In this document: positions 17,463 through 26,205 of the stretch, in pieces
Numbering within the stretch: the stretch's first letter is position 1
Layout: each line of letters begins with the position of its first letter
Source of the DNA: Marinobacter denitrificans
Lineage (GTDB): Bacteria; Pseudomonadota; Gammaproteobacteria; Pseudomonadales; Oleiphilaceae
Length of the DNA: 64,000 bases
Reading direction: 5' to 3'
Assembly: GCF_008795955.1 (NCBI RefSeq)
Contig: NZ_VMHN01000001.1
Coordinates: 868,001-932,000 of the forward strand
Notes under the pieces: model-generated
Told to the model about the DNA's origin: nothing
The model's database searches: none
What the model saw: the letters and a program-made list of their open reading frames with translations, nothing else
Program-made: the position numbers and the translations under genes

Positions 17463-19001
17463 TTAGCCATAAACCAGGTTGGGCAGCCAGGTAACGACGC
17501 CCGGGATGAGCACACAGATAAACAAACCGAACGCCTGGATGGCAAGGAATACCAGGGATGACTTGAAGATAGTGCCCATGGTGATATCCGGCGGGCACAC
17601 GCCCCTGATATAGAACAGTGCATAGCCGAAAGGTGGACTGAGAAATGACATCTGCATGTTCACCAGGTACAACACACCGAACCACAGCACCACGTCGGAG
17701 CCTTCCACGCCGGGCAGTCCGAACAGGCCCGGAAATTCCAGTGCCTCCACGATCGGGATGAAAATGGGCACCGCCAGCAGGAGGATACCCACCCAGTCCA
17801 GGAACATACCCAGGATCACCAGCAGCACCATCAACAACAGAAGGACCGCGTAGGGCGAAAGGCCAATGCCCAGTATCGACTCGGTAATGAAGTCCTGGCC
17901 GCCCTGCAGGATATAGAACCCGACAAAGACCGACGCACCGAACATGATCCACAGCACCATGGCAGAGGCCTTGGCCGTGGTTACCGACGCATCCCGCAAT
18001 GTGGCGATGGAAAACACCCGGTGCTTCATGGCCACCAGAATTGCGCCGAAGGAGCCGATACCCGCAGCTTCGACCGGGGTGGCGATACCGCCGAACAGAA
18101 GGCCCAGAACCAGGAATACCAGTATCAGTGGGGCAATCAGGTCCTTCAGAAGAAGCAGCTTGTCCTTGAAGCCGATGCGCTCCTCTTCCGGCACTGGCGG
18201 GCCCAGTTTGGGGTTCAGCCAGGAGCGGATTCCGACGTAGAGGATATACAACGAGGACAGAATCAGACCGGGGAGCACGGAGCCCAGATACAACTCACCC
18301 ACCGACTGTTGCGCCACAACCGCGTACAGAATCGCCAGAATTGAGGGAGGAATCAGAATGCCCAGGGTTCCCCCGGCCATTATCGATCCCAGGGCAATCT
18401 TATGGTCATACCCGCGCTTGAGCATCGCCGGCAGCGCAATGATACCCATGGTGACCACTGCCGCGCCAATAACCCCCACCATGGCCGCAAGAATCGTGGA
18501 AGCCACAATGGTTGCAATGGCCAGACCACCTCCAATGCCGCCCATCCATTTGTAGACCACATTGAACATTTCCTCGATCAGCCCCGCCCGTTCAAGCATC
18601 GAGGCCATGAAGATAAACAGCGGTATCGCGGCCAGGTCCGAGTTGGTCATCATCGGGAAGATCCGGCTGGGAATGATGTTCAGCATCATCGAATCGCCCA
18701 CCAGATAGATAAAGGCGACGCCGAGACCACCGGTGACAAAGGCCAACGGCAGGCCCATCATCAGCAGCACCGCCAGAGAGCCGAACATGATATAGGTCAG
18801 CGGTCCGATCCTGATATCCGACATACTGCCGGAGAATTTGAACAGGAATTTCTCATCGCTGAAGGGGTCGTAAAACAGGATATTGATAACTTCCACCAGC
18901 ATCACAAAAGCAAGGGCAACTGTGCCGATGATCATCAGCCACGTGCCAAGCTTGCCGGCAAGGGAGCCGCGCCCCTGGGTGCTTGCGATATCAGTACTCA
19001 T
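17463..19001 (-). CDS. dctM: TRAP transporter large permease (DctM type)
   Basis: The transport subunit of a tripartite ATP-independent (Na+-coupled) transporter; 512 aa with about 13 membrane segments. DctM signatures include GLPLAFVTGGLGV near the N-terminus, SDLAAIPLFIFMASML, the MGIIALPAMLKRGYD loop, GGTLGILIPPS, and FLDWVGILLLAVPIFIP. It overlaps dctQ by 4 nt (ATGA). The position upstream of glcG-glcDEF suggests uptake of glycolate or a similar hydroxy- or oxo-monocarboxylate. Confidence 0.94.
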   Translation of the reverse strand: MSTDIASTQGRGSLAGKLGTWLMIIGTVALAFVMLVEVINILFYDPFSDEKFLFKFSGSMSDIRIGPLTYIMFGSLAVLLMMGLPLAFVTGGLGVAFIYLVGDSMMLNIIPSRIFPMMTNSDLAAIPLFIFMASMLERAGLIEEMFNVVYKWMGGIGGGLAIATIVASTILAAMVGVIGAAVVTMGIIALPAMLKRGYDHKIALGSIMAGGTLGILIPPSILAILYAVVAQQSVGELYLGSVLPGLILSSLYILYVGIRSWLNPKLGPPVPEEERIGFKDKLLLLKDLIAPLILVFLVLGLLFGGIATPVEAAGIGSFGAILVAMKHRVFSIATLRDASVTTAKASAMVLWIMFGASVFVGFYILQGGQDFITESILGIGLSPYAVLLLLMVLLVILGMFLDWVGILLLAVPIFIPIVEALEFPGLFGLPGVEGSDVVLWFGVLYLVNMQMSFLSPPFGYALFYIRGVCPPDITMGTIFKSSLVFLAIQAFGLFICVLIPGVVTWLPNLVYG

Positions 19002-19711
19002 GCGTGTTGCTCCCGGCCAAGTTTGATAAACATCGAGATATCCTTCATAAGCTTGGACAGGCCAGCCAGGAAGAGCAGTGTCGATCCCAGCAGCATCACG
19101 GCCTTCACCGGCCAGTACTGGATGCCCCAGGTTTCAACGGTTCGTTCATCCATCGCATAGGAGTTCTCGAAAAACGTCCAGGAGGTGATCATCAAAGCGA
19201 TGGCGAACATGAAGAAGAACATGGACGTGAATATGTCCATGCCCACGCGGCCGCGTACCGGCAGGAAGTTATAGACCACGTCTACCCTCACATGGGAGCC
19301 GTGGAGCAGAGCAAATGCGCCGGCCATCAGATACTGCATACCGAACAGCAGAAAGCTGGCCTCATGCACCCAGATGGTGGGCTGGTTGAACGCGTAGCGC
19401 ATCACCACTTCAAAGAAGTAGAACACCACCGCATTCACCGTCCAGAACGAAATGAACACACCGGATTTATCGCTGATCCAGTCAACTGAGTTGGTAAACC
19501 AGTTACCGGCATGACTGTAATCAACGGTTTTTTTCAGTTCTGCTTCAATCTGCTGAAGCTTTTCATTGGCCTCGGCATTTTTGTCGATGGCTTCCACGCC
19601 GCGCCGGGAAAGCCACCGGTCCAGCCCCATCATGATCAACGGCATCACGGCGAGCCAGCCCCAGTAAAACCAGTGGGGCATCACCAGGCCAAACGCACTC
19701 AGGTCAGACAT
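18998..19711 (-). CDS. dctQ: TRAP transporter small permease (DctQ type)
   Basis: The small membrane subunit of the TRAP transporter. At 237 aa it is longer than typical DctQ (about 160-180). An N-terminal membrane segment (about 9-32) and a charged linker with a Lys/Glu-rich helix (about 35-65) precede the usual four-helix region. The larger form is common in systems for 2-oxo or hydroxy monocarboxylates. Conserved WVHEASFLLFGMQYLMAGAF is visible in the core. It overlaps dctM by 4 nt and follows dctP by 96 nt. Confidence 0.9.
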   Translation of the reverse strand: MSDLSAFGLVMPHWFYWGWLAVMPLIMMGLDRWLSRRGVEAIDKNAEANEKLQQIEAELKKTVDYSHAGNWFTNSVDWISDKSGVFISFWTVNAVVFYFFEVVMRYAFNQPTIWVHEASFLLFGMQYLMAGAFALLHGSHVRVDVVYNFLPVRGRVGMDIFTSMFFFMFAIALMITSWTFFENSYAMDERTVETWGIQYWPVKAVMLLGSTLLFLAGLSKLMKDISMFIKLGREQHA

Positions 19712-19807
19712 GTTTCTTCACCTTAATCACAGAGCGGGGAAGACAGGGGGTAATGCCAGCGCACTCCCTGCCTTCCCCGTGATCAGTTTTGTTATGGTTA
19801 TGCAGGC

Positions 19808-20920
19808 TTACATGCCTTCGATATCTTCCTCGCTGAGGTAGCCGACGGTCTCGTTCATCATGTATTCGAGCTGAATATCCAGAATCGCCTTGGCGTCCTC
19901 ATTCTTGCCAGCCCAGTTGAACCAGATCGGAATGGCTGCCTTGCGGAACTCGTCCATGTCCTGCTGGGTAAGACGTGTCACCTTGGAGCCATCTTCCTTG
20001 AACTTCTTCATGGCTTCGATGTTGCGTTCCTGAATCGTCAGGTAATGCTTCTGGGAGTAGTTACGAACCTCGTCCTCGACCAGTTGTTGCAACTCCGGAT
20101 CCAGCGCCTTCCAGGCCCGCAGGTTCACTGTCAAATCCATCAGGTCGACTGGCTGGTAGATGGACATTACGCCTGGGGGGCCGAACATGATGTAGTCGGT
20201 CACCTGGGAGAAGCCAAGTTCGTAGTTCACTGCAGGGCCCACGTAGTCCGCCGCGTCAATGGTACCCTTCTCCAGCGCCGGGAAAATATCCGAGCCCGGC
20301 AGGCTTACGGTGGACACGCCGAACTGCTGGAAAACCTCGGCCACCATGCCGCCCGGCACCCGCATCTTCATACCTTTCAAATCGGCCAGGCTGTTAACCG
20401 GCTTCTTTGAGTGAATGATGTTGGCGTCGTGCTGAATCGGCCCGACATAAAACAGACCGAACTTCTCATAGATTTCCCGGGTCTTTTCCAGCATGCCCAT
20501 GGAATAGAACATGATGTCCCACTGATGAGGCTGATCAGGGCCTGCGGGATAGGACGACAGGAAGACCGAGGCAGGGATCTTTCCCGACCAGTACAGGGTG
20601 AAGGGGTTCATGCCCTGCAGCACACCGTTACGAACGGCCTCGAACAGAGCGTTGTTGTCCGCTGCGACCGACTTGGCCGGATAAGGCTTGATGATCAGTT
20701 CGCCACCGGACTTCTCTTCGATACTGTCTGCCCATTCCTCGAACAGATCGTAACCGACGGTGCCGGCATCCCATACGGACTGGATTTTCCAGGTGGTTGC
20801 TGCGTGGGCCTGGCCCACTCCGATGAAAGTCGCGCCACAGAAGGCAGCGGCCAGTGCGGTGGTTTTGAGAAAGCTGCGCCTTGGGACGACGGTTTGCTCA
20901 GTATTGTTGTTGGTACTCAT
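19808..20920 (-). CDS. dctP: TRAP transporter periplasmic substrate-binding protein, Tat-exported
   Basis: A 370-aa periplasmic solute receptor of the DctP/TakP type. The N-terminus holds a twin-arginine signal (VPRRSFLKTTALAAAF, about residues 12-27, cleavage near AHA-A), so it is probably exported folded by Tat. Mature features include WKIQSVWDAGT, the Arg-containing LKGMKMRVPGGMVAEVFQ motif that binds the carboxylate, and a conserved EKGTIDAADYVGP. The start at 20920 (MSTNNN) has GGAG 9 nt upstream; longer in-frame readings upstream lack support. First gene of the glycolate transport-oxidation operon, facing the GntR gene. Confidence 0.93.
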   Translation of the reverse strand: MSTNNNTEQTVVPRRSFLKTTALAAAFCGATFIGVGQAHAATTWKIQSVWDAGTVGYDLFEEWADSIEEKSGGELIIKPYPAKSVAADNNALFEAVRNGVLQGMNPFTLYWSGKIPASVFLSSYPAGPDQPHQWDIMFYSMGMLEKTREIYEKFGLFYVGPIQHDANIIHSKKPVNSLADLKGMKMRVPGGMVAEVFQQFGVSTVSLPGSDIFPALEKGTIDAADYVGPAVNYELGFSQVTDYIMFGPPGVMSIYQPVDLMDLTVNLRAWKALDPELQQLVEDEVRNYSQKHYLTIQERNIEAMKKFKEDGSKVTRLTQQDMDEFRKAAIPIWFNWAGKNEDAKAILDIQLEYMMNETVGYLSEEDIEGM

Positions 20921-21031
20921 CGACACATCTCCGTTGACGTTGTTGTTATCTGCGTCAGGTAAACGCCGACAACTGCCGGCATTAAATCGATATTCGTAGC
21001 CCGGCCGGTTATAGTCCAGAAGAATGCCCGG

Positions 21032-21042
21032 TGGTCTGACCA
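21032..21042. promoter_or_regulatory. FadR/GlcC-type operator 1
   Basis: The palindrome TGGTC-T-GACCA lies 112 bp upstream of the dctP start. It has the same half-sites as operator 2. Centre-to-centre distance is 105 bp, ten helical turns, which would put both sites on one face of the DNA. Confidence 0.7.
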
Positions 21043-21134
21043 GTTTCGTAAATGCCCGATGGACGAATGCCCCGGAATGAGCCATATTTACTGACCCCGG
21101 ACGAAAATTTGCGATTAACGGGCAAACAAAAATA

Positions 21135-21149
21135 ACTGGTCAGACCAGT
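21135..21149. promoter_or_regulatory. FadR/GlcC-type operator 2
   Basis: A perfect palindrome, ACTGGTC-A-GACCAGT, starting 35 bp and ending 20 bp upstream of the regulator's ATG. It matches the TGGTC-N-GACCA pattern recognised by FadR-subfamily GntR proteins, so autoregulation is likely. Confidence 0.75.
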
Positions 21150-21169
21150 AGGCAATAACAGGTAAAACC

Positions 21170-21928
21170 ATGGCGATCGCCCAGGACATTTCCTATCGAC
21201 TAGAACGGCTGATTCTGGATGGCGGCCTGGCCCCGGGGCAGAAAATGCCCTCGGAGCGACAGCTTGCCACACGGCTGAGCGTGTCCCGCGCCATCATCCG
21301 CGAAGCCTTGCATGAGCTGCAGGGCCGCGGCGTCATTGAGACTAAACACGGCAAGGGTTCTTTTGTGGCGCGCATCGTCCCTGGCGTTGAAGAGGACGGT
21401 GGCGACAGCCCGTTGCTGCAGATGTTCAACGGCCACCCCCGCACCCTGTACGACCTGCTGGAAATCAGGGAACAACTGGAAGGCCAGGCTGCATACCTCG
21501 CAGCAAAGCGCGCCACCACCCTTGACCTGCATCGCATCACGAAAGCCTATGCCGCACTGGAACAGACCGACCCACTCTCTAACGCCAGGCCAGACCATAA
21601 TTTTCACCAAGCTATTGTGGAGGCGTCTCACAACCCGGTGTTGGTGCATGTTCTGAACGGCCTCAAAAACCTGATGTTGTTGACAGTGCAGGCATCGGTG
21701 GCCAATCTGAATCCGCGAGAGGAAATGCGCAACAAGATCGGCCGGCAGCACAAGCGTATCTACCAGGCAGTGATGGCCCGAAAACCAGAGGCAGCCAAAC
21801 GGATTGCCATGGCTCACGTTCGCTTTGTGAGCGATGCCATGCGGGAAATCGAGCAGCAGGGCACGGCCATTATCCGGGTGCCCGTTAATGCGTCCGCATC
21901 AAAGGCTGCCGCCCCTCAAAATGCATAA
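21170..21928 (+). CDS. glcC: GntR-family (FadR subfamily) regulator, GlcC-like
   Basis: A 252-aa transcription regulator. The N-terminal winged helix (about residues 5-70) has the GntR signature PGQKMPSERQLATRL, SVSRAIIREALHELQGRG and IETKHGKGSFVA. A C-terminal FCD ligand-binding domain (about 95-235) follows, with the metal/carboxylate-binding His residues in DHNFHQAIVEASHN and in the QHKRIYQAV segment. It is divergent from the TRAP-glc operon, with two FadR-like operators in the shared intergenic region. Probably senses glycolate or a related acid; the ligand is inferred from neighbours. Confidence 0.88.
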   Translation: MAIAQDISYRLERLILDGGLAPGQKMPSERQLATRLSVSRAIIREALHELQGRGVIETKHGKGSFVARIVPGVEEDGGDSPLLQMFNGHPRTLYDLLEIREQLEGQAAYLAAKRATTLDLHRITKAYAALEQTDPLSNARPDHNFHQAIVEASHNPVLVHVLNGLKNLMLLTVQASVANLNPREEMRNKIGRQHKRIYQAVMARKPEAAKRIAMAHVRFVSDAMREIEQQGTAIIRVPVNASASKAAAPQNA

Positions 21929-22041
21929 TTGGCGGAATGCTTGCATCCTGGCTTCCGTGATTCACAATTAATTGGTATTGATTTTCGGGACCACTGTCCG
22001 TAAAACTTGCGCCTTTGTTCAGACAGCCTCAGGAGCCATCT

Positions 22042-22812
22042 ATGGCGGAAACATCGCCTCTGATCTGCAGGGATATCCATAAGACCTTTGACCAGCTGGA
22101 AGTACTCAAGGGTATTTCGCTGGAAACCAGGAAAGGCGATGTCATATCCCTGATCGGCAGCTCCGGCTCCGGTAAAAGCACTTTTCTGCGCTGCATCAAC
22201 ATGCTGGAAACCCCCACATCGGGCGACATAATTGTGCACGGTGACCCGATTCGGTTCACAACCAACCGCAAGGGCGAGCGCATACCCGCTGACAACAAAC
22301 AGGTTGAGCTTATTCGCGCCCGGCTGTCCATGGTATTCCAGAGCTTCAATCTCTGGTCCCACATGACGGTGCTGGAAAATATCATTGAGGCCCCCGTTCA
22401 CGTTCTCAAAGTCCCGAAAAAAGAGGCTATTGAAAGAGCGGAAGCTTACCTGAACAAGGTGGGCATCTATGAACGCAAAGACTACTATCCCGCCCAGATG
22501 TCCGGCGGCCAGCAGCAGCGCGCGGCCATTGCCCGGGCACTGGCCATGGAGCCGGAGGTCATGCTGTTTGATGAACCCACCTCTGCCCTTGACCCGGAAC
22601 TGGTCGGGGAAGTTCTGAGAGTCATGCAGAACCTGGCCGAGGAAGGCAGAACCATGATCGTGGTGACCCACGAGATGTCTTTTGCACGGGATGTGTCGTC
22701 TCAGGTCCTGTTCTTGCATCAGGGTGTGATCGAGGAGCAAGGTACACCGGATAAGGTTTTCGACAATCCGGAGTCAGAACGGATGAAACAGTTTCTGGCT
22801 CCCAACTTTTGA
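22042..22812 (+). CDS. aotP: Basic amino acid ABC transporter, ATP-binding protein
   Basis: ATPase subunit (256 aa) of a polar amino acid importer of the HisP/AotP type. Walker A is GSSGSGKST, the signature is [16 protein letters not shown], Walker B is [14 protein letters not shown], and the switch His is in VVTHEMSF. The start at 22042 (MAETSPLI) has AGGAG 7 nt upstream. It heads a same-strand set aotP-aotJ-aotQ-aotM-astE, so it probably takes up arginine/ornithine. Unlike the P. aeruginosa aot operon (aotJQMOP-argR), the ATPase gene comes first. Confidence 0.93.
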   Translation: MAETSPLICRDIHKTFDQLEVLKGISLETRKGDVISLIGSSGSGKSTFLRCINMLETPTSGDIIVHGDPIRFTTNRKGERIPADNKQVELIRARLSMVFQSFNLWSHMTVLENIIEAPVHVLKVPKKEAIERAEAYLNKVGIYERKDYYPAQMSGGQQQRAAIARALAMEPEVMLFDEPTSALDPELVGEVLRVMQNLAEEGRTMIVVTHEMSFARDVSSQVLFLHQGVIEEQGTPDKVFDNPESERMKQFLAPNF

Positions 22813-22899
22813 TGTGCGTGCTATCTTGAAATCAGTAAAAAGGCAGACCACTGCCGATAATAAAGCCCACAAGGCAAATAACGACTGGAGAAGTGACTC

Positions 22900-23652
22900 A
22901 TGAGAAAACTGATTGTTGCAGCAAGCGTTGCCCTCGCCATGATGGCTGGCGTCGCTCACGCCCAGGAACGTAATCTACGCATCGCATTCGACGTGCCTTA
23001 CGAGCCGTTCGAATACAAGGACGAAAACGGTGAACTGACCGGTTTTGAAGTGGAGCTGGCAGAAGCCATGTGCGAGGAAATGAACGCCAACTGCGAGTTC
23101 GTCATTCAGGCATGGGACGGTATGATTCCGGGCCTGATGGCACGGAAGTTCGACCTGATCATGTCCTCCATGTCCATCACGCCGGAGCGCGCAGAGCGGG
23201 TGCTGTTCTCCGACCCGTACTACAACACCCCGGGCGGCTGGTTCGGCCCTGAAGACTTCGATACCGACGTGACCGACATGGAAGCGATGGAAGGCAAAAC
23301 CGTAGGTGTGCAGCGTGGCACCACCATGGACACCCATGTGACTGAGGAAATGGGTGGCGTGGTCTCCATCAAGCGTTACACCACCGCGGATGACATGGTT
23401 CTTGACCTGGAAGGCCAGCGTCTGGATGTGGTTTTTGTAGACTACCCGGTTGGTGAACAGACCGTACTGAGCAAAGACGGATTCAAGGAAGTGGGCGAGC
23501 CGGTCAAGCTCGGTGAAGGCGTGGGTGTTGCCATGCGCAAGCGCGACAAGGAACTTGCGGAAGAAGTGAACGCGGCCCTTGCGACCCTCAAGGAAGATGG
23601 TACCTACGACACCATCATGAAAAAGTACTTCGAATACGACATCAAGATGTAA
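22900..23652 (+). CDS. aotJ: Arginine/ornithine ABC transporter substrate-binding protein
   Basis: A 250-aa periplasmic receptor of the lysine/arginine/ornithine type. A Sec signal peptide covers about residues 1-21 (cleavage after AHA). The family core shows FDVPYEPFEYKDENGELTGF, the MIPGLMARKFDLIMSSMSIT segment with SMSIT lining the ligand site, and GVQRGTTMDTHV at the lobe 2 binding loop. GGAGAAG lies just before the ATG. It is placed 87 nt after the ATPase gene, possibly with its own promoter, as receptors are often made in excess. Confidence 0.92.
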   Translation: MRKLIVAASVALAMMAGVAHAQERNLRIAFDVPYEPFEYKDENGELTGFEVELAEAMCEEMNANCEFVIQAWDGMIPGLMARKFDLIMSSMSITPERAERVLFSDPYYNTPGGWFGPEDFDTDVTDMEAMEGKTVGVQRGTTMDTHVTEEMGGVVSIKRYTTADDMVLDLEGQRLDVVFVDYPVGEQTVLSKDGFKEVGEPVKLGEGVGVAMRKRDKELAEEVNAALATLKEDGTYDTIMKKYFEYDIKM

Positions 23653-23703
23653 ATCAGGCCGAGGGGCAGTCGCTTTGGCTGCCCCTGCTTACCGGATGCT
23701 TCC

Positions 23704-24408
23704 ATGATCGACTTGAAAGGCTACGGGCCGGCCCTGATGGACGGGGCAGTGGTCACCATTGAACTGGCCTTCCTCTCCCTTGCCCTCGCAGTGATTCTCG
23801 GGCTGATTGGCGCCTCGGCCAAACTGTCCAAAAGCCGGGTGGCTATTGGGGTAGCTACCACTTACACCACCCTGATCCGCGGCGTACCGGATCTGGTGAT
23901 GATGCTCCTGTTTTACTATGGTGGCCAGGTGGCCGTTAACAACCTGTCCGATTATCTGTATGACGCCTATAGCGTGGATTTCTTTTTCCAGTTTGATCCG
24001 TTTATTGCCGGCGTCCTCACTATTGGCCTGATCTTTGGTGCCTACATGGCGGAAACCTTCCGCGGAGCCTTCCTGGCGGTTGAAAGCGGCCAGATTGAAG
24101 CGGCCCGCGCCTACGGCTTCACCCAGTGGCGCACGTTCCACAGAATCATCTTCCCGCAAATGCTGCGGCACGCCCTGCCCGGCATTGGCAATAACTGGCA
24201 GGTACTGCTGAAAACCACCGCCCTGGTATCCATTATCGGCCTGACGGATATGGTGCGTGTGGCGGAAGAGGCGGCCAAAGCAGAGCGCATGCCGTTCCAC
24301 TTTTTCATTCCGGTGGCGTTTGTCTATCTCAGCCTGACGGCCGGTTCCGAGCTGTTTATCAAGTGGCTCACCAAGCGCGCCAATGTCGGCGTGGTACAGG
24401 GGAGCTGA
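23704..24408 (+). CDS. aotQ: Arginine/ornithine ABC transporter permease (HisQ type)
   Basis: Inner-membrane permease of 234 aa with about five membrane helices. It has the binding-protein-dependent permease loop (EAA motif) as IEAARAYGFTQWRTFHRIIFPQ, which docks on the ATPase. It pairs with the next permease gene, which starts 3 nt after this stop. The ribosome site upstream is weak. Confidence 0.92.
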   Translation: MIDLKGYGPALMDGAVVTIELAFLSLALAVILGLIGASAKLSKSRVAIGVATTYTTLIRGVPDLVMMLLFYYGGQVAVNNLSDYLYDAYSVDFFFQFDPFIAGVLTIGLIFGAYMAETFRGAFLAVESGQIEAARAYGFTQWRTFHRIIFPQMLRHALPGIGNNWQVLLKTTALVSIIGLTDMVRVAEEAAKAERMPFHFFIPVAFVYLSLTAGSELFIKWLTKRANVGVVQGS

Positions 24409-24411
24409 ACC

Positions 24412-25134
24412 ATGCCTGACTTTATTGCAGAACTGCTCAACCGTAACGATATCTTTACCGCATCCACCATCATGGAATACTGGGGCGGTATGGTCACTAC
24501 CGTTCAACTGGTCTTCCTGTCACTGATCCTCGGCCTGGTGCTCGCCGTTCCACTGGCCATCATGCGCACCTCAAAAAACCCGCTGATCAATGGCCCGGTG
24601 TGGTTCTACACCTATATTTTTCGCGGCACGCCGCTGCTGATCCAGCTATACATCATCTACTACGGCCTCGCCCAGATTGAAGGCATCCAGCAGACATTCT
24701 GGTGGGATATCTTCAGGGAAGCTTTCTACCCTGCCCTGCTGGCGTTTACCCTGAACACGGCTGCGTACACCACTGAAATCATTCGTGGTGCCATTGTGGC
24801 GACACCCAGCGGTGAGATTGAAGCGGCCAAGGCTTACGGCATGAGCTGGGCACTGCGAATGCGCCGGATTATTCTGCCCAGTGCCGCCAGGCGGGGGGTA
24901 CAGGCGTACTCCAACGAAGTCATTTTCATGCTTCACGCCAGCGCGATTGCCAGTGTGGTGACGCTGGTGGACCTCACCGGCGCGGCGCGGAATATCTATT
25001 CCCGTTTCTACGCGCCATTTGACGCATTCATCTTTGTGGCGCTGCTGTACATGGCGTTAACTTTCTTGCTGGTGTTCGGATTCCGTAAACTGGAAAACTA
25101 CTTGTTGCAGCATCAGCGGCCAGTCAGTGGCTGA
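24412..25134 (+). CDS. aotM: Arginine/ornithine ABC transporter permease (HisM type)
   Basis: The second permease of the basic amino acid importer, 240 aa with about five membrane helices. The N-terminal periplasmic-side segment FRGTPLLIQLYIIYYGL is characteristic of polar amino acid permeases, and the EAA loop reads IEAAKAYGMSWALRMRRII. It starts 3 nt after aotQ with a GGGAG site. astE follows after 36 nt, so import and catabolism are probably co-expressed. Confidence 0.93.
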   Translation: MPDFIAELLNRNDIFTASTIMEYWGGMVTTVQLVFLSLILGLVLAVPLAIMRTSKNPLINGPVWFYTYIFRGTPLLIQLYIIYYGLAQIEGIQQTFWWDIFREAFYPALLAFTLNTAAYTTEIIRGAIVATPSGEIEAAKAYGMSWALRMRRIILPSAARRGVQAYSNEVIFMLHASAIASVVTLVDLTGAARNIYSRFYAPFDAFIFVALLYMALTFLLVFGFRKLENYLLQHQRPVSG

Positions 25135-25170
25135 GATTCAGGTCTGGTTCCTGGGATAACGGGGAGTCAC

Positions 25171-26205
25171 ATGAGCGTTCGTGAATTACTTTTTGGTCCT
25201 GGTCGCGACTGGCTTTCCCACACCCTGTCTACCGCCGAGCATGCGTCTTCGGAAAAGGTCGTGGTGCTGGATGACGGCACCGGCCTGCAACTACAGGATT
25301 CGGGGCTTTTGTACCTGGAACCGCCAGCCGGTCGCGCCAACCCTAATCATGAGGCGCTGATAGTCTCTGCCGGTGTTCATGGCAATGAAACGGCGCCCAT
25401 CGAGGTACTGAACAATCTCCTGAACGAACTGCTCGACAATCAATGGCAACTGGCCTGTCCGATGCTGTTGATACTGGGCAACCCGCCAGCGATGGGCGCG
25501 GGTGAGCGATTCATCGATGTGAACCTCAACCGGCTGTTCGGCGGCGCCCACTGCAAACCCGAATACCGCGGTCTACCCGAAGCAGAGCGGGCCAGGGTGC
25601 TGGAACGGGCTTGTGACGCTTTTGCCGCCAGGCATTCCAACAACCTTTATCACTATGATCTGCACACTGCTATTCGCCCTTCCCTGCGGGAAAAATTTGC
25701 ACTGTACCCATTTGTTGACGGGCGGGAAGTGCCCCGGGATCAGGTGGATTTTCTGCTGGAAGCAGAGGTAGACACCCTGCTGTTGCAGCACCGGGAGGGC
25801 ACCACGTTTGCGTCGTTTTCCTCAACGTCGCTGGGGGCCGAGAGCTTCACCGTAGAGCTCGGCAAAGTACGGCCGTTCGGTCAGAACGACCTCACGCGGT
25901 TTACCGGGATCAGTAATGCGCTGCGGCGGCGCATGAAAGGCGAGAAGCCACCGGTGCGCGATACGGCCGCCACTCAGATAACCGTGTTTGAGGTGGTGCA
26001 CGAAATCCTCAATACCGGCGACAGCTTCCGCTTCCATGTGCCCGATGACGTAGCCAACTTCACAATGTATGACCCAGGCACCATGATCTGGGAAGACAAT
26101 ACCAGCTGCCACAAGGTTGGGCGCTGCCCTGAGGGTATTGTCTTTCCCAACCGCCATGTACCGGTGGGCCAGCGCGTCGGCCTTATGATAAGGCGCCGCA
26201 ACTAG
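25171..26205 (+). CDS. astE: Succinylglutamate desuccinylase
   Basis: Last enzyme of the arginine succinyltransferase pathway: N-succinylglutamate gives succinate + glutamate. It is a 344-aa zinc hydrolase of the M14-like AstE/aspartoacylase family. Zinc ligands are visible as H70 and E73 (GVHGNETAP) and H165 (YHYDLHTAIRP). The usual length is about 320-340. It is the last gene of the aot operon, and its stop codon overlaps that of the convergent RND gene. The other five pathway genes are 5 kb away on the opposite strand. Confidence 0.94.
   Translation: MSVRELLFGPGRDWLSHTLSTAEHASSEKVVVLDDGTGLQLQDSGLLYLEPPAGRANPNHEALIVSAGVHGNETAPIEVLNNLLNELLDNQWQLACPMLLILGNPPAMGAGERFIDVNLNRLFGGAHCKPEYRGLPEAERARVLERACDAFAARHSNNLYHYDLHTAIRPSLREKFALYPFVDGREVPRDQVDFLLEAEVDTLLLQHREGTTFASFSSTSLGAESFTVELGKVRPFGQNDLTRFTGISNALRRRMKGEKPPVRDTAATQITVFEVVHEILNTGDSFRFHVPDDVANFTMYDPGTMIWEDNTSCHKVGRCPEGIVFPNRHVPVGQRVGLMIRRRN

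Noticed and set aside
19808-21085. A longer 425-codon version of the TRAP receptor
   Set aside because: The extension would run through operator 1 and place the twin-arginine signal 66 residues in; the ATG at 20920 has a good ribosome site.
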